Assembly (NCBI GenBank): GCA_012517735.1
Contig: JAAYUK010000119.1
Span: 1 to 61,254 of the forward strand
DNA from: Nitrospiraceae bacterium
GTDB taxonomy: Bacteria > Nitrospirota > Thermodesulfovibrionia > Thermodesulfovibrionales > Dissulfurispiraceae
Reading direction: 5' to 3'
DNA length: 61,254 bases
Within the stretch, counting starts at the first letter, position 1. Each line of letters starts with the position of its first letter. The notes below the pieces were generated by a model that did no database searches, had not been told where the DNA came from, and saw nothing but the letters and a program-made list of their open reading frames with translations. This document shows positions 43,246-51,797 of the stretch, piece after piece. The position numbers and the translations under genes were made by a program.

Positions 43246-44505
43246 ATGCATTTTTTCCAGTTCAAAAAGGGCGAACTCTACGCAGAAGATGTGCCCGTCA
43301 GCAAGCTTGCGGAGGAGTTCGGCACCCCGCTGTATATTTATAGTCACAAGACGCTCGAGCGCCACGTAAAGGCGTATGAAACCGCGTTCCAGAGCATTCC
43401 GCACGTTGTCTGCTATGCGCTCAAGGCAAATTCCAATGCCGCTATCGTCAAGCTGATCGGTGAGCTCGGCGGCGGCGCTGACGTCGTCTCGGGCGGCGAG
43501 CTCTATCGTGCGCTGAAGGCTGGCATTCCGGCCAAAAAGATCGCCTATGCGGGTGTCGGCAAAAAGGAAGACGAAATCCGCCTTGCGCTCAAGTCGAAAA
43601 TTCTCATGTTCAATGTCGAGTCGGAGCAGGAACTGATCGAGATCGACCGCGTTGCGGGGCTGATGAAGACCAAGGCCCCGATTGCGCTCCGTGTGAATCC
43701 GGACGTCGATCCGCAGACGCATCCCTACATCTCGACCGGCCTCAAGAAAAACAAATTCGGCATCCCGTTTGAGGAGGCGATCGAGCATTATCGCCTTGCC
43801 GCGCGGCTGAAGAACATCGAAATCGTCGGCATCCACAAGCATATCGGTTCACAGCTCACCAAGATTTCGCCGTTCGTTGACGCGCTGAAGCGCATCCTCC
43901 TGCTTGTCGATGAACTCGCTGAGAACGGCATCACGATTTCGCACCTCGATATCGGCGGCGGCCTCGGTATCACTTACAACGATGAGACTCCGCCGGATCC
44001 GGCGATGCTGGCAAAAAACATCCTGCCGCTTCTGAAGGGCCGGAAACTTACGCTCGTGATGGAGCCGGGGCGCTCGATCGTCGGCAACGCGGGCATTCTC
44101 GTCACAAAAGTGCTCTATCTCAAAAAATCGCCGGTCAAGAATTTTGTGGTGGTCGATGCCGGCATGAACGACCTCGTCCGTCCTTCGATTTACGATGCGT
44201 ATCACCACGTGCAGCCGGTGGTGAAGAGCCGCCGCAAGAACATGGTGGTCGATGTTGTCGGACCAATCTGCGAATCGACGGACTTTCTCGCAAAGGATCG
44301 CGAGATTCCGGCGGTCAATCAGGGAGAGCTGCTCGCGGTCATGAGCGCAGGCGCGTATGGCTTCTCCATGTCGTCGCAGTACAACAGCCGCCCGCGCGTC
44401 GCTGAGGTCATGGTGAAAGGTCCGGAATATGCCCTGATCCGCAAACGCGAAACCTATGCCGATATCACCAGAGGCGAGATGATGCCGGAGTTTAAAAAGC
44501 AATGA
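43246..44505 (+). CDS. lysA: Diaminopimelate decarboxylase
   Basis: Last step of lysine synthesis, PLP-dependent. 419 residues from ATG 43246 (MHFFQFKKGELYAEDV; GAGGT upstream); an upstream in-frame ATG at 43201 would add an unlikely tail. PLP Lys in CYALKANSN, HIGSQL, the phosphate loop GGGLGI, EPGRSIVGNAG, and GPICESTDFLA with the catalytic Cys/Glu of the second subunit. It overlaps dapF by ATGA: a lysA-dapF pair followed by dapA. Confidence 0.96.
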   Translation: MHFFQFKKGELYAEDVPVSKLAEEFGTPLYIYSHKTLERHVKAYETAFQSIPHVVCYALKANSNAAIVKLIGELGGGADVVSGGELYRALKAGIPAKKIAYAGVGKKEDEIRLALKSKILMFNVESEQELIEIDRVAGLMKTKAPIALRVNPDVDPQTHPYISTGLKKNKFGIPFEEAIEHYRLAARLKNIEIVGIHKHIGSQLTKISPFVDALKRILLLVDELAENGITISHLDIGGGLGITYNDETPPDPAMLAKNILPLLKGRKLTLVMEPGRSIVGNAGILVTKVLYLKKSPVKNFVVVDAGMNDLVRPSIYDAYHHVQPVVKSRRKNMVVDVVGPICESTDFLAKDREIPAVNQGELLAVMSAGAYGFSMSSQYNSRPRVAEVMVKGPEYALIRKRETYADITRGEMMPEFKKQ

Positions 44506-45329
44506 ATATTCCGTTTACCAAAATGCATGGCATCGGCAACGATTTCATTGTGGTCGATTGCCGCACCAATCCGCTGCCTGATCCGAAAGCGTTTGCGATC
44601 CAGTACTGCGACCGCCGTTTCGGCATCGGGGCCGATCAGCTTCTGTTGCTCCATCCATCCTCCGTCGGCGATTTCAAGATGCTCATCTTCAATACCGATG
44701 GCAGCGAAGTCGAGATGTGCGGCAACGGCATCCGCTGCTTCGCCAAATACATCTGGGACCGGAAGATTTCGGACAAGGCGGTGCTCGATGTCGAGACCCT
44801 CGCAGGAATCATCCGCCCGGAACGCGCAGGAGATATGGTGAAGGTCGATATGGGTGTGCCGATTCTTGATCCGGTCCGGATTCCGGTCAACCTCGCTGGA
44901 GCGGGGCCGGTCATTGACCATCCGGTTGAAGCCGGTGGCCGGACATTCAAAGCCACGTTCGTCTCGATGGGCAATCCGCACGCGGTTATCTTTGTGGATG
45001 AGGATGTGACGAAGTTCCCGGTAGATACCTATGGCCCGGCAATTGAGCATCACCCGCTTTTCCCGAAGCGGATCAATGTCGAGTTCGTCAATCGCGTAAG
45101 CGACACCGATCTGGTCATGAGGGTATGGGAGCGCGGTTCGGGCGTCACTCTCGCCTGCGGCACCGGTGCAACGGCGACCGGCATTGCCGCAATGGTAAAA
45201 AATCTGACGCAAAAGCGCGTCACCGTGCATCTGCTCGGCGGCGATCTCGTGATTGAATGGGCTGACAACGGCCGCGCATACATGACTGGTCCGGCGGATG
45301 AGGTTTTTGAAGGAACAATCAGGCAGTAA
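44502..45329 (+). CDS. dapF: Diaminopimelate epimerase
   Basis: Converts LL- to meso-diaminopimelate for lysine and peptidoglycan. 275 residues in two mirror-image halves; the two catalytic Cys lie in EMCGNGIRCFA and TLACGTGATAT. The N-terminus FTKMHGIGNDFIVVD is canonical. Its start overlaps the lysA stop by 4 nt, so it is co-translated. dapA follows on the same strand after a 259-nt regulatory gap. Confidence 0.97.
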   Translation: MNIPFTKMHGIGNDFIVVDCRTNPLPDPKAFAIQYCDRRFGIGADQLLLLHPSSVGDFKMLIFNTDGSEVEMCGNGIRCFAKYIWDRKISDKAVLDVETLAGIIRPERAGDMVKVDMGVPILDPVRIPVNLAGAGPVIDHPVEAGGRTFKATFVSMGNPHAVIFVDEDVTKFPVDTYGPAIEHHPLFPKRINVEFVNRVSDTDLVMRVWERGSGVTLACGTGATATGIAAMVKNLTQKRVTVHLLGGDLVIEWADNGRAYMTGPADEVFEGTIRQ

Positions 45330-45402
45330 TGAGTGATGGGTGATGAGACAAACAGCATCGTCCTCGTAATCATGCAAGATTGCTTTATTCCCGATTTGTT
45401 TT

Positions 45403-45566
45403 GAGGTACAATGCAAATGTGATGAGTTGATGAATTGCCATTTTCCCCATTGCTCATCACTGATTACAGATTACGGCCTTTACAGGTATAATGCAATATT
45501 CAGTCATGAGTGACCGGTTGATGAATTGTCTTTTTTACCTGTTACTCACCACTGACTAATCATCAC
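45403..45566 (+). promoter_or_regulatory. Duplicated promoter-like region upstream of dapA
   Basis: Two imperfect copies of about 80 bp. Each begins with a -10-like box (GGTACAAT at 45405-45412; GGTATAAT at 45485-45492), followed by TGATGAATTG and an inverted repeat (GTGATGAG/CTCATCAC at 45419-45460; the second copy keeps the pairing with a changed base). A decayed third fragment follows the dapF stop. Either tandem promoters or a duplicated leader hairpin. Confidence 0.45.
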
Positions 45567-45588
45567 GGTCGTCAAGAAGGAGGCTGCA

Positions 45589-46464
45589 ATGTTTCAAGGT
45601 TCGATCGTCGCAATCGTCACTCCCTTCAAGAAAGGCAAGTTCGATGAAAAGGCCTATTGCAAACTCATCGACTGGCATATAAAACAGGGAACCCATGGCA
45701 TTGTTCCATGCGGGACGACGGGTGAAGCCTCAACGCTCGACTTTAAAGAGCACTTCCGGGTGATTGAAGTTGCCGTCAAATGCGCCAACAAGCGCATACC
45801 GGTTATCGCAGGCACCGGCGCAAACTCGACGGATGAGGCGATCGAACTGACCAAAAAGGCAAAAAAGCTCGGGGCAGATGGCGCGCTGCTGGTGACCCCG
45901 TACTATAACAAGCCGACGCAGGAAGGCCTTTACCGGCATTACAAGGCAGTTGCAGATGCGTGCAAGCTGCCGCTGGTGCTTTACAATGTGCCCGGCCGTA
46001 CGGCACTGAACATGCTGCCGGCAACAGTCGCCCGTATTGCGGAAAGCTGCAAGAACGTTGTCAGCATCAAGGAAGCGACTGGCGACATGAAGCAGGCGAG
46101 TGAACTGATCCGTCTGGTCGGAGACCGGCTCACGGTTCTCTCCGGCGATGATTTTACGAATCTGCCGCTCTATGCGCTCGGTGGTCACGGCGCAATTTCG
46201 GTAACGGCAAACATTGCGCCGAAAATGGTCGCTGAAGTCTACAACGCATGGCAGCGGGGTGATATCGAGACAGCCCGCACGCTGCACTACCGGCTTGAGC
46301 CGCTCAATGCAGCCATGTTCATCGAGACGAATCCGATTCCGGTCAAGACAGCGCTCTCCTTCATGGGCAAGATAGCCGAAGAGTTCAAACTGCCGCTGTG
46401 TGAGATGAGTGCTGCCAACAGGGAAAAGCTCAAGGCGGTTCTGCAGTCTGCTGAACTTATCTGA
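45589..46464 (+). CDS. dapA: 4-hydroxy-tetrahydrodipicolinate synthase
   Basis: Condenses pyruvate and aspartate semialdehyde, the branch to lysine. 291 residues, TIM barrel: GSIVAIVTPF start, CGTTGEASTL, VTPYYNKPTQEGLYRHY, and the Schiff-base Lys in VVSIKEATGD. AAGGAGG precedes the ATG. dapB, which often follows, is absent; a TlpA-like gene comes next after 31 nt. Confidence 0.96.
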   Translation: MFQGSIVAIVTPFKKGKFDEKAYCKLIDWHIKQGTHGIVPCGTTGEASTLDFKEHFRVIEVAVKCANKRIPVIAGTGANSTDEAIELTKKAKKLGADGALLVTPYYNKPTQEGLYRHYKAVADACKLPLVLYNVPGRTALNMLPATVARIAESCKNVVSIKEATGDMKQASELIRLVGDRLTVLSGDDFTNLPLYALGGHGAISVTANIAPKMVAEVYNAWQRGDIETARTLHYRLEPLNAAMFIETNPIPVKTALSFMGKIAEEFKLPLCEMSAANREKLKAVLQSAELI

Positions 46465-46495
46465 CCAGACGCCAAAAACAGCCGGGGGAATCTGC

Positions 46496-47014
46496 ATGCG
46501 GGTCCGCATCGCCGTTCTCCTGGCTGTTTTTTTGTTGCTCGCTCCTGCCGTATTCGCGCAGCAGCTCTCTCCCTTTGCAATTGAATCGTTGATCGGCAAC
46601 CCGGCTCCCGACTTTACGCTCAACGACCAGAACGGGCAGCCGGTGACCCTTTCGGCATTGCGCGGCAAGCCGATCCTGCTGAATTTCTGGGCTCCCTGGT
46701 CGCCAAACAGCAAGGACGAAGTGAGGACCCTCCTGGCACTGCGCAGAGAGCCCGCACTGAAAGAACTCGTCATTATCGGCATCACGGCAGACCGGAATCC
46801 TGATGCTGCATCGGCATTTCTTGGCGCTCTGCAGATGAACTACCCGGTGCTGAGCGACCCCGGACTTGTCGTTACAACACGCAAATATGCTGTCTTTATG
46901 ATTCCGCTCACCATTCTGATCGACCGGAACGGCCTTGTCAAGAAAATCTATTATGGCCAGCAGGAATGGCTCCGGCCGAGCATGCAAAAGCAGCTTGCCG
47001 GGCATATCAACTAG
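46496..47014 (+). CDS. TlpA/ResA-like thioredoxin-fold protein lacking the CxxC
   Basis: 172 residues. Signal peptide (about 1-22, ending AQQ), then an AhpC/TSA-thioredoxin domain: GNPAPDFTLNDQNGQPVTL, LLNFWAPWSPNSKDE and the cis-Pro segment MIPLTILIDRNG. The active site WCxxC of TlpA/ResA is replaced by WSPNS: both Cys are Ser (69 and 72). It therefore cannot act as a dithiol oxidoreductase; a binding or chaperone role is possible. GGGGGA precedes ATG 46496. It lies between dapA and aas with short gaps. Confidence 0.85.
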   Translation: MRVRIAVLLAVFLLLAPAVFAQQLSPFAIESLIGNPAPDFTLNDQNGQPVTLSALRGKPILLNFWAPWSPNSKDEVRTLLALRREPALKELVIIGITADRNPDAASAFLGALQMNYPVLSDPGLVVTTRKYAVFMIPLTILIDRNGLVKKIYYGQQEWLRPSMQKQLAGHIN

Positions 47015-47026
47015 AGGGGAAATCCC

Positions 47027-49168
47027 ATGCGCGAAATGCTGCGCTTCATCCTGAAATGCATCGCCACAGTCCTGTTCCGCGTAACGATGCGGGGACGCAC
47101 CGACCAGTTCCATGCCGAGCGCCTGCTGATCGTGGCCAATCATGAATCATTCCTTGATGGGGTGCTGCTCGGCCTGTTCCTGCCGGTCAATCCGGTCTTT
47201 GTCGTGCATTCCGGGATCGTGAGATTCCGGATATTCCGGCTCATACTGTCGCTGTGCGACTATCTGCCGGTCGATCCGATGAGTCCGATGGCGATGAAGA
47301 CGGTGATCCGGCTGATCGAGTCCGGCAGGCCGGTGGTGATCTTTCCGGAAGGCCGTATTACCGTTACCGGAAGTCTGATGAAAGTATACGACGGCCCTGC
47401 CTTTGTCGCGGCAAAGACCAATGCCACCATTATCCCCATAAGGCTCGACGGTCCTGCCCGTTCCTATTTCTCCCGTCTTTCGGGCAAGTATCCGCGCGCC
47501 ATCTTTCCACGCATCACGATTACCGTCCTTGCCCCGACAAGCATTGCCATGCCGGAAGACGGCACTGCCCGCGAGCGGCGTCAAAAGGCCGGGGAGTCCA
47601 TGCGCCACCTCATGCAGGAAATGCTCTTCGCTTCGCGGCCCGAACAGACGCTTTTTTCGGCGCTCTGCGATGCAGCGGCCATTCATGGCCGCTCGCGACG
47701 GTTGGTAGAAGATGTGCGCCAGATCGAATACTCCTACGGCGATCTCCTGAAGACCTCGCTTGCACTCGGCCGGATTCTCACAAAACAGAGCGGCATCGGT
47801 GAACGCATCGGGGTGCTTCTGCCGAATGTGATGCCCACGCTCTGCATCGTTTTCGGGCTGAATGCGTTCAGGCGCACCCCAGCAATGCTGAATTTCACTG
47901 CCGGTACCGGCGGCATGCAGGCGGCATGTTCGGCTGCCTGTATCAGGACGGTCGTCACCTCCCGCACGTTTCTGGAACAGGGGAAACTGACCGACAAGGT
48001 TGCGGCGTTATCCGGAATACAACTGCTGTATCTGGAAGACATGAAAGCGGCTCTGAGCCTGGCCGACAAGCTCTGGCTCATCTTTTGGGCGTTGCGCTTT
48101 CCGCGTCAGGCTGCGGCGTCTCACTCTCCTGAAGACCCTGCCGTCGTGCTCTTCACGTCGGGGTCCGAAGGCACGCCCAAAGGGGTGGTGCTTTCGCATC
48201 GCGCAATACTCGCCAATATTGCCCAGATCAGGGCGGTTGTCGATTTCTCGGTCGATGACAAGATCCTGAATGCCCTGCCGCTGTTTCATTCATTCGGCCT
48301 CACCGCAGGCGGGCTGCTGCCGGTCCTGACCGGGGCGAACACGTTTCTCTATCCATCTCCGCTGCATTATCGGGTGATTCCGGAACTGGCATATGACCGC
48401 AACTGTACGGTGTTGCTCGGCACAAGCACCTTCCTCGGCAATTATGCAAAGTTTGCGAATCCATATGATTTTTACCGCCTGCGCTACGTTATTGCCGGTG
48501 CGGAAAAACTCGCCGAGCCGGTCCGTTCCGCTTGGTTTGAAAAATTCGGCATCCGCATCTTTGAAGGATACGGCGCTACCGAAACCGCGCCCGTCCTTGC
48601 CGTCAACACGCCGATGGCGTATCGCACCGGCACCGTCGGACAGCTGCTGCCCGGTATCAGCGCAAAACTGCTGCCGGTCGCGGGCATTGACCGCGGAGGC
48701 GTGCTGCATGTAGCCGGGCCGAATGTGATGACCGGCTACTTGCGTGCCACGAATCCGGGGGTGCTGGAACCGCCCTCTTCAGAAGCGGGAGAAGGGTGGT
48801 ACGACACGGGCGATATTGTGGAATTCGATGAGAACAATTTTGTCCGTATCGTGGGCCGGGTCAAACGCTTCGCAAAGGTCGCCGGCGAAATGGTATCGCT
48901 TGAGACGGTCGAGAAGCTGGCGTTTCACGCGTCTCCCGCAAAACTGCATGCCTCATCGACGCAGCCCGACCCTGCGCGGGGAGAAACGATCATTCTCTAT
49001 ACCACCGATCGCGACTTGACACGCGACCACCTGCAGAACGCCGCAAAAGAGGGCGGATGGCCGGAAATTGCGATTCCGCGCACGATCATCCCTGTCGATA
49101 CCCTGCCGCTCCTGGGAACCGGCAAGGTCGATTATGTAACACTGAAAACCTGGGCCGAAAAAGCATGA
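47027..49168 (+). CDS. aas: Bifunctional acyltransferase / acyl-ACP synthetase (Aas)
   Basis: Re-acylates 2-acyl-lysophosphatidylethanolamine at the inner face of the inner membrane. 713 residues: PlsC-type acyltransferase domain (about 1-215) with the NHxxxxD motif in NHESFLDG and the FPEGR block, then an AMP-binding domain (about 225-713) with VVLFTSGSEGTPKG, YGATETAP, YDTGDIV and the catalytic Lys in GTGKVDY. The stop overlaps lplT by ATGA, as in the classic aas-lplT pair of phospholipid repair. Confidence 0.94.
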   Translation: MREMLRFILKCIATVLFRVTMRGRTDQFHAERLLIVANHESFLDGVLLGLFLPVNPVFVVHSGIVRFRIFRLILSLCDYLPVDPMSPMAMKTVIRLIESGRPVVIFPEGRITVTGSLMKVYDGPAFVAAKTNATIIPIRLDGPARSYFSRLSGKYPRAIFPRITITVLAPTSIAMPEDGTARERRQKAGESMRHLMQEMLFASRPEQTLFSALCDAAAIHGRSRRLVEDVRQIEYSYGDLLKTSLALGRILTKQSGIGERIGVLLPNVMPTLCIVFGLNAFRRTPAMLNFTAGTGGMQAACSAACIRTVVTSRTFLEQGKLTDKVAALSGIQLLYLEDMKAALSLADKLWLIFWALRFPRQAAASHSPEDPAVVLFTSGSEGTPKGVVLSHRAILANIAQIRAVVDFSVDDKILNALPLFHSFGLTAGGLLPVLTGANTFLYPSPLHYRVIPELAYDRNCTVLLGTSTFLGNYAKFANPYDFYRLRYVIAGAEKLAEPVRSAWFEKFGIRIFEGYGATETAPVLAVNTPMAYRTGTVGQLLPGISAKLLPVAGIDRGGVLHVAGPNVMTGYLRATNPGVLEPPSSEAGEGWYDTGDIVEFDENNFVRIVGRVKRFAKVAGEMVSLETVEKLAFHASPAKLHASSTQPDPARGETIILYTTDRDLTRDHLQNAAKEGGWPEIAIPRTIIPVDTLPLLGTGKVDYVTLKTWAEKA

Positions 49169-50484
49169 GCAGCCAGTTCACGCTGCTCCGTCAGCGCAGG
49201 TTTTTGCCGTTTTTCCTGACCCAGTTTTTCGGCGCCTTTAACGACAATGTGTTCAAGAACTCGCTGATCGTGCTCATCACCTTTCAGGCCGCACACTGGA
49301 CAACCATAAAGCCGGAAGTGCTGGCCAACGTCGCCGCCGGTATCTTCATACTGCCATTTTTCCTCTTCTCGGCAACCGCCGGACAGCTCGCCGACAAATA
49401 CGACAAAGCCCGCATCGCCCGGATGGTCAAGATATTCGAAGTCTGCATCATGCTCGTAGCATCGGCAGGCTTTGCTCTTGAAAGCCTGGGCGTACTGTTC
49501 TTCGCACTCTTCATGCTCGGTTTTCACTCCACGGTATTCGGTCCGGTCAAGTACGCCATACTCCCCCAGCACCTGATGGAGACGGAGCTGATCGGCGGCA
49601 ACGCACTGGTTGAAGCAGGGACGTTTATCGCAATCCTGATCGGCACCCTTGTCGGTGGACTGCTTGCCGGGGCAGAAAACGGCAGTATCTGGATATCCTT
49701 GTTCAGCCTTACCATCGCGGCAGTAGGCTATATTGCAAGCCGCGGCATCCCTGCTGCTCCGCCTCCGGCACCCGACCTCAGGATCAATCCGAATCCGGTC
49801 ACCGAAACCTGGCGCAACATTGGATTTGCGCGTGAAAAGCGCATGGTCTTTATGGCGATTATCGCCATTTCATGGTTCTGGCTGTACGGGGCGCTGTTCC
49901 TGACCCAGTTTCCCTCGTACGCCAAAAACATTCTCGGCGGCAATGAAGATGCCGTAGCCGTTCTGCTCGCAACATTCACCTTTGGCATCGGAGTCGGATC
50001 GCTGGTCTGTGAGCACATTTCGGGACGACGCGTTGAGGTCGGTCTTATTCCGCTTGGGGCAATCGGCCTCACCCTCTTCGGACTCGACTTTTTCTTCGCT
50101 TCGCCTTCTGTACCGCCCGCAGAGCAGGGACAGGGAGTCGCCGCGGTCTTCTCCCGCCTCAGCACCTGGAGACTGATGGCAGACCTTATCCTTATCGGCA
50201 TATTCGGCGGTCTCTTCTGCGTGCCGCTCTATGCCGTCATGCAGTCGCGCAGCGAGGTGAGCCATCGGGCGCGCATCATAGCAGCAAACAATATCCTCAA
50301 TGCGCTCTTTATTGTCATGGGTACCGGTGCAACCGCTGGCCTGCTCGCCGCCGGAGTCTCGCTCCCCGGAATCTTCGGCATTGCGGCTGTTGTGAATGCC
50401 CTGCTCGCAGCCTATATATTTGTGCGCGTTCCGGAGTTTCCTCTGCGGTTTCTGCAATGGATCGGGTGGAAAAGGAAAGGTTGA
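49165..50484 (+). CDS. lplT: Lysophospholipid transporter LplT (MFS)
   Basis: Flips lysophospholipid across the inner membrane for Aas. 439 residues, about twelve helices; starts with FFLTQFFGAFNDNVFKNSL, the LplT hallmark, and has HSTVFGPVKYAILPQ in the first half. The start overlaps the aas stop by 4 nt. The last coding stretch (PEFPLRFLQWIGW) is repeated in remnant form 1.2 kb downstream at 51632-51697, suggesting that the gene end was rebuilt by an insertion or duplication. Confidence 0.94.
   Translation: MSSQFTLLRQRRFLPFFLTQFFGAFNDNVFKNSLIVLITFQAAHWTTIKPEVLANVAAGIFILPFFLFSATAGQLADKYDKARIARMVKIFEVCIMLVASAGFALESLGVLFFALFMLGFHSTVFGPVKYAILPQHLMETELIGGNALVEAGTFIAILIGTLVGGLLAGAENGSIWISLFSLTIAAVGYIASRGIPAAPPPAPDLRINPNPVTETWRNIGFAREKRMVFMAIIAISWFWLYGALFLTQFPSYAKNILGGNEDAVAVLLATFTFGIGVGSLVCEHISGRRVEVGLIPLGAIGLTLFGLDFFFASPSVPPAEQGQGVAAVFSRLSTWRLMADLILIGIFGGLFCVPLYAVMQSRSEVSHRARIIAANNILNALFIVMGTGATAGLLAAGVSLPGIFGIAAVVNALLAAYIFVRVPEFPLRFLQWIGWKRKG
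50437..50469 (+). repeat. Direct repeat A within the lplT 3' end
   Basis: A 33-bp segment encoding FPLRFLQWIGW, repeated at 51641-51673 with 31 of 33 bases identical. The two copies bracket the MNT/HEPN island and repeat element copy 2. Confidence 0.85.
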
Positions 50485-50496
50485 AGTGCGGGAAAG

Positions 50497-50937
50497 TCAG
50501 CGTTTTTTCTTCTGAAGACACGGCTTGCGACGCGCTTCTTTCGGCAACAATGCCCTGACATGCTTTCGCACCCGGCGGGCAATGCGCACAGCTTTGCGGG
50601 CAGCTGCCAGAGAGGGTTCTTCATCATCTCCCGGATACCGGGAAATAACAGCATAGTCAGTCAGCAATTCCTGCTCCTCTGCAGTCAGCAACTCCGGCAG
50701 TCCTCCCGGCAAAAGCGCTACCAGCACAGAAATATCGTGGGTCTTCGAAAACGGAATCCCTTCCTATGCCATGAATGCCTTCAGGTATTTCTCGACACAT
50801 TGCTGTGCATGAAAACATACCGTATCGGTCGGGCAGTCATCATCCAGAGTAAGCGTGTGCGCTGCATTCCTGAGGTCATTTTCTGCTTTGCGAACCCATT
50901 CAGACACAACACCGGCAAGCAGTTCACGCCTTTGCAT
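50497..50937 (-). pseudogene. HEPN-domain gene interrupted by in-frame TAG
   Basis: Minus-strand reading frame of 147 codons with one internal TAG at 50764-50766 (codon 58). Before it: VSEWVRKAENDLRNAAH and CFHAQQCVEKYLKAF; after it, in the same frame: GIPFSKTHDISVLVALLPGGLPELL and EEPSLAAARKAVRIARRVR. Relatives have a Trp near this position, so a TGG to TAG change fits. HEPN proteins paired with a minimal nucleotidyltransferase form toxin-antitoxin-like modules; here the toxin-type partner is probably dead. The start overlaps the MNT stop by 14 nt. Confidence 0.82.
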
Positions 50938-51247
50938 ACAGCACCCTGCCTCCATGTGCTGCCGGCCACTCGACCGTACCAACAACATCTTTCCGCCATG
51001 CAAACTCAGCCGGGTCGCTGACGATCACGTCCTTCGGCACCTGAATATCGTGCAATGCAGCCCGTATGCGCAGACGGACCGCTCGTTTCTCCCCCGAAAC
51101 GGGAAGTACCACCAGCAGATCCACGTCGCTTTCCGCTCCCCCTGCATCGCGTGCATGGGAGCCAAAAAGTATGATCTTTTCCGGTGCGAATTGTGAAACA
51201 ATCCGCCGCACCATCTCTCGTATTGCCCTGTCATTTTTTCGTTTCAT
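50924..51247 (-). CDS. Minimal nucleotidyltransferase (MNT), HEPN partner
   Basis: 107 residues. Pol-beta-type motif LFGSHARDAGGAESDVDLLVV with Gly-Ser (29-30) and the Asp pair (41, 43) that binds metal and nucleotide. In MNT/HEPN modules this protein neutralises the HEPN RNase-like partner, in studied cases by covalent modification. It appears intact, whereas its HEPN gene is interrupted. Start 51247 is chosen at MKRKNDRAIREM; there is no clear Shine-Dalgarno. It is the only clearly accessory gene pair in the window. Confidence 0.85.
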   Translation of the reverse strand: MKRKNDRAIREMVRRIVSQFAPEKIILFGSHARDAGGAESDVDLLVVLPVSGEKRAVRLRIRAALHDIQVPKDVIVSDPAEFAWRKDVVGTVEWPAAHGGRVLYAKA

Positions 51248-51400
51248 GGTTCGTATGTCTATCTTGGCACGCAAAAAACCGTGGCGTCAATCCTCAGCTT
51301 CCATTGCGCATAGAAGCAAGTAGATAACCCGTTCCTGTGTCGGCATTGGATGGCCTGTCTCCGACATCTCTTGCCAGCACTTTCGCATATGGCCGTCAAA

Positions 51401-51616
51401 ATTGTCATGAGTCCGGCAGGACAGGCAACGCCGCTCAACTGTCACCCCGAAAAGTCTCTGACATTTTCGGGGACCCTGCTTCTCGGAAGAAATCCAGCCG
51501 TCCTTCGAGGTATTCGCCTGACACGTGCATCCTGTATGTGACGCTTCGCCGAATAAATCCGCTCTGTTGCAAACCCAGCCTGGCTCTGAGCGCTTTCAGT
51601 CGAATCCAATGACAAT
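51401..51616 (+). repeat. Palindromic repeat element, copy 2 (216 bp, degenerate ends)
   Basis: Starts ATTGTCAT and ends ATGACAAT (8-bp terminal match), with the family core CGAGGTATTCGCC, TCCTGTATGTG and CGAATAAATCCGCTCTGTTGC. The CCCCGAAAA/TTTTCGGGG hairpin is kept; the CTCGGACGG stem is decayed. It lies inside the 523-nt gap between the MNT gene and trpC, 15 nt from the lplT remnant. Confidence 0.85.
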
Positions 51617-51631
51617 GGTGGGTTTATCAGA

Positions 51632-51697
51632 GTTCTTGGGTTCCCTCTGCGGTTTTTGCAATGGATCGGGTGGCGCCGGCGCGAGAAAAAAGAGTAA
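51632..51697 (+). pseudogene. Remnant of an lplT 3' end
   Basis: Reads VLGFPLRFLQWIGWRRREKKE then stop, matching the lplT C-terminus VPEFPLRFLQWIGWKRKG. 31 of 33 bases are identical in the core (51641-51673). It has no upstream reading frame or start. It marks the right boundary of the MNT/HEPN island. After it, GAGTAAAGTTAA occurs twice in tandem (about 51692-51718). Confidence 0.8.
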
Positions 51698-51797
51698 AGT
51701 TAAGGGAGTAAAGTTAAAGGCCCCTGCATGCCACATCTTTTCGGCGGCATTTTTTCGGCCCTTTTGACTGACAATTTTCTCTGCTCGGAGACTTCCC

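Noticed and set aside
33928-50766. Amber codon reassignment explaining both interrupted genes
   Set aside because: TAG is a normal terminator in this window (coaX, tonB-like, pilQ, the 54-residue protein), so two pseudogenes or sequencing errors are simpler.
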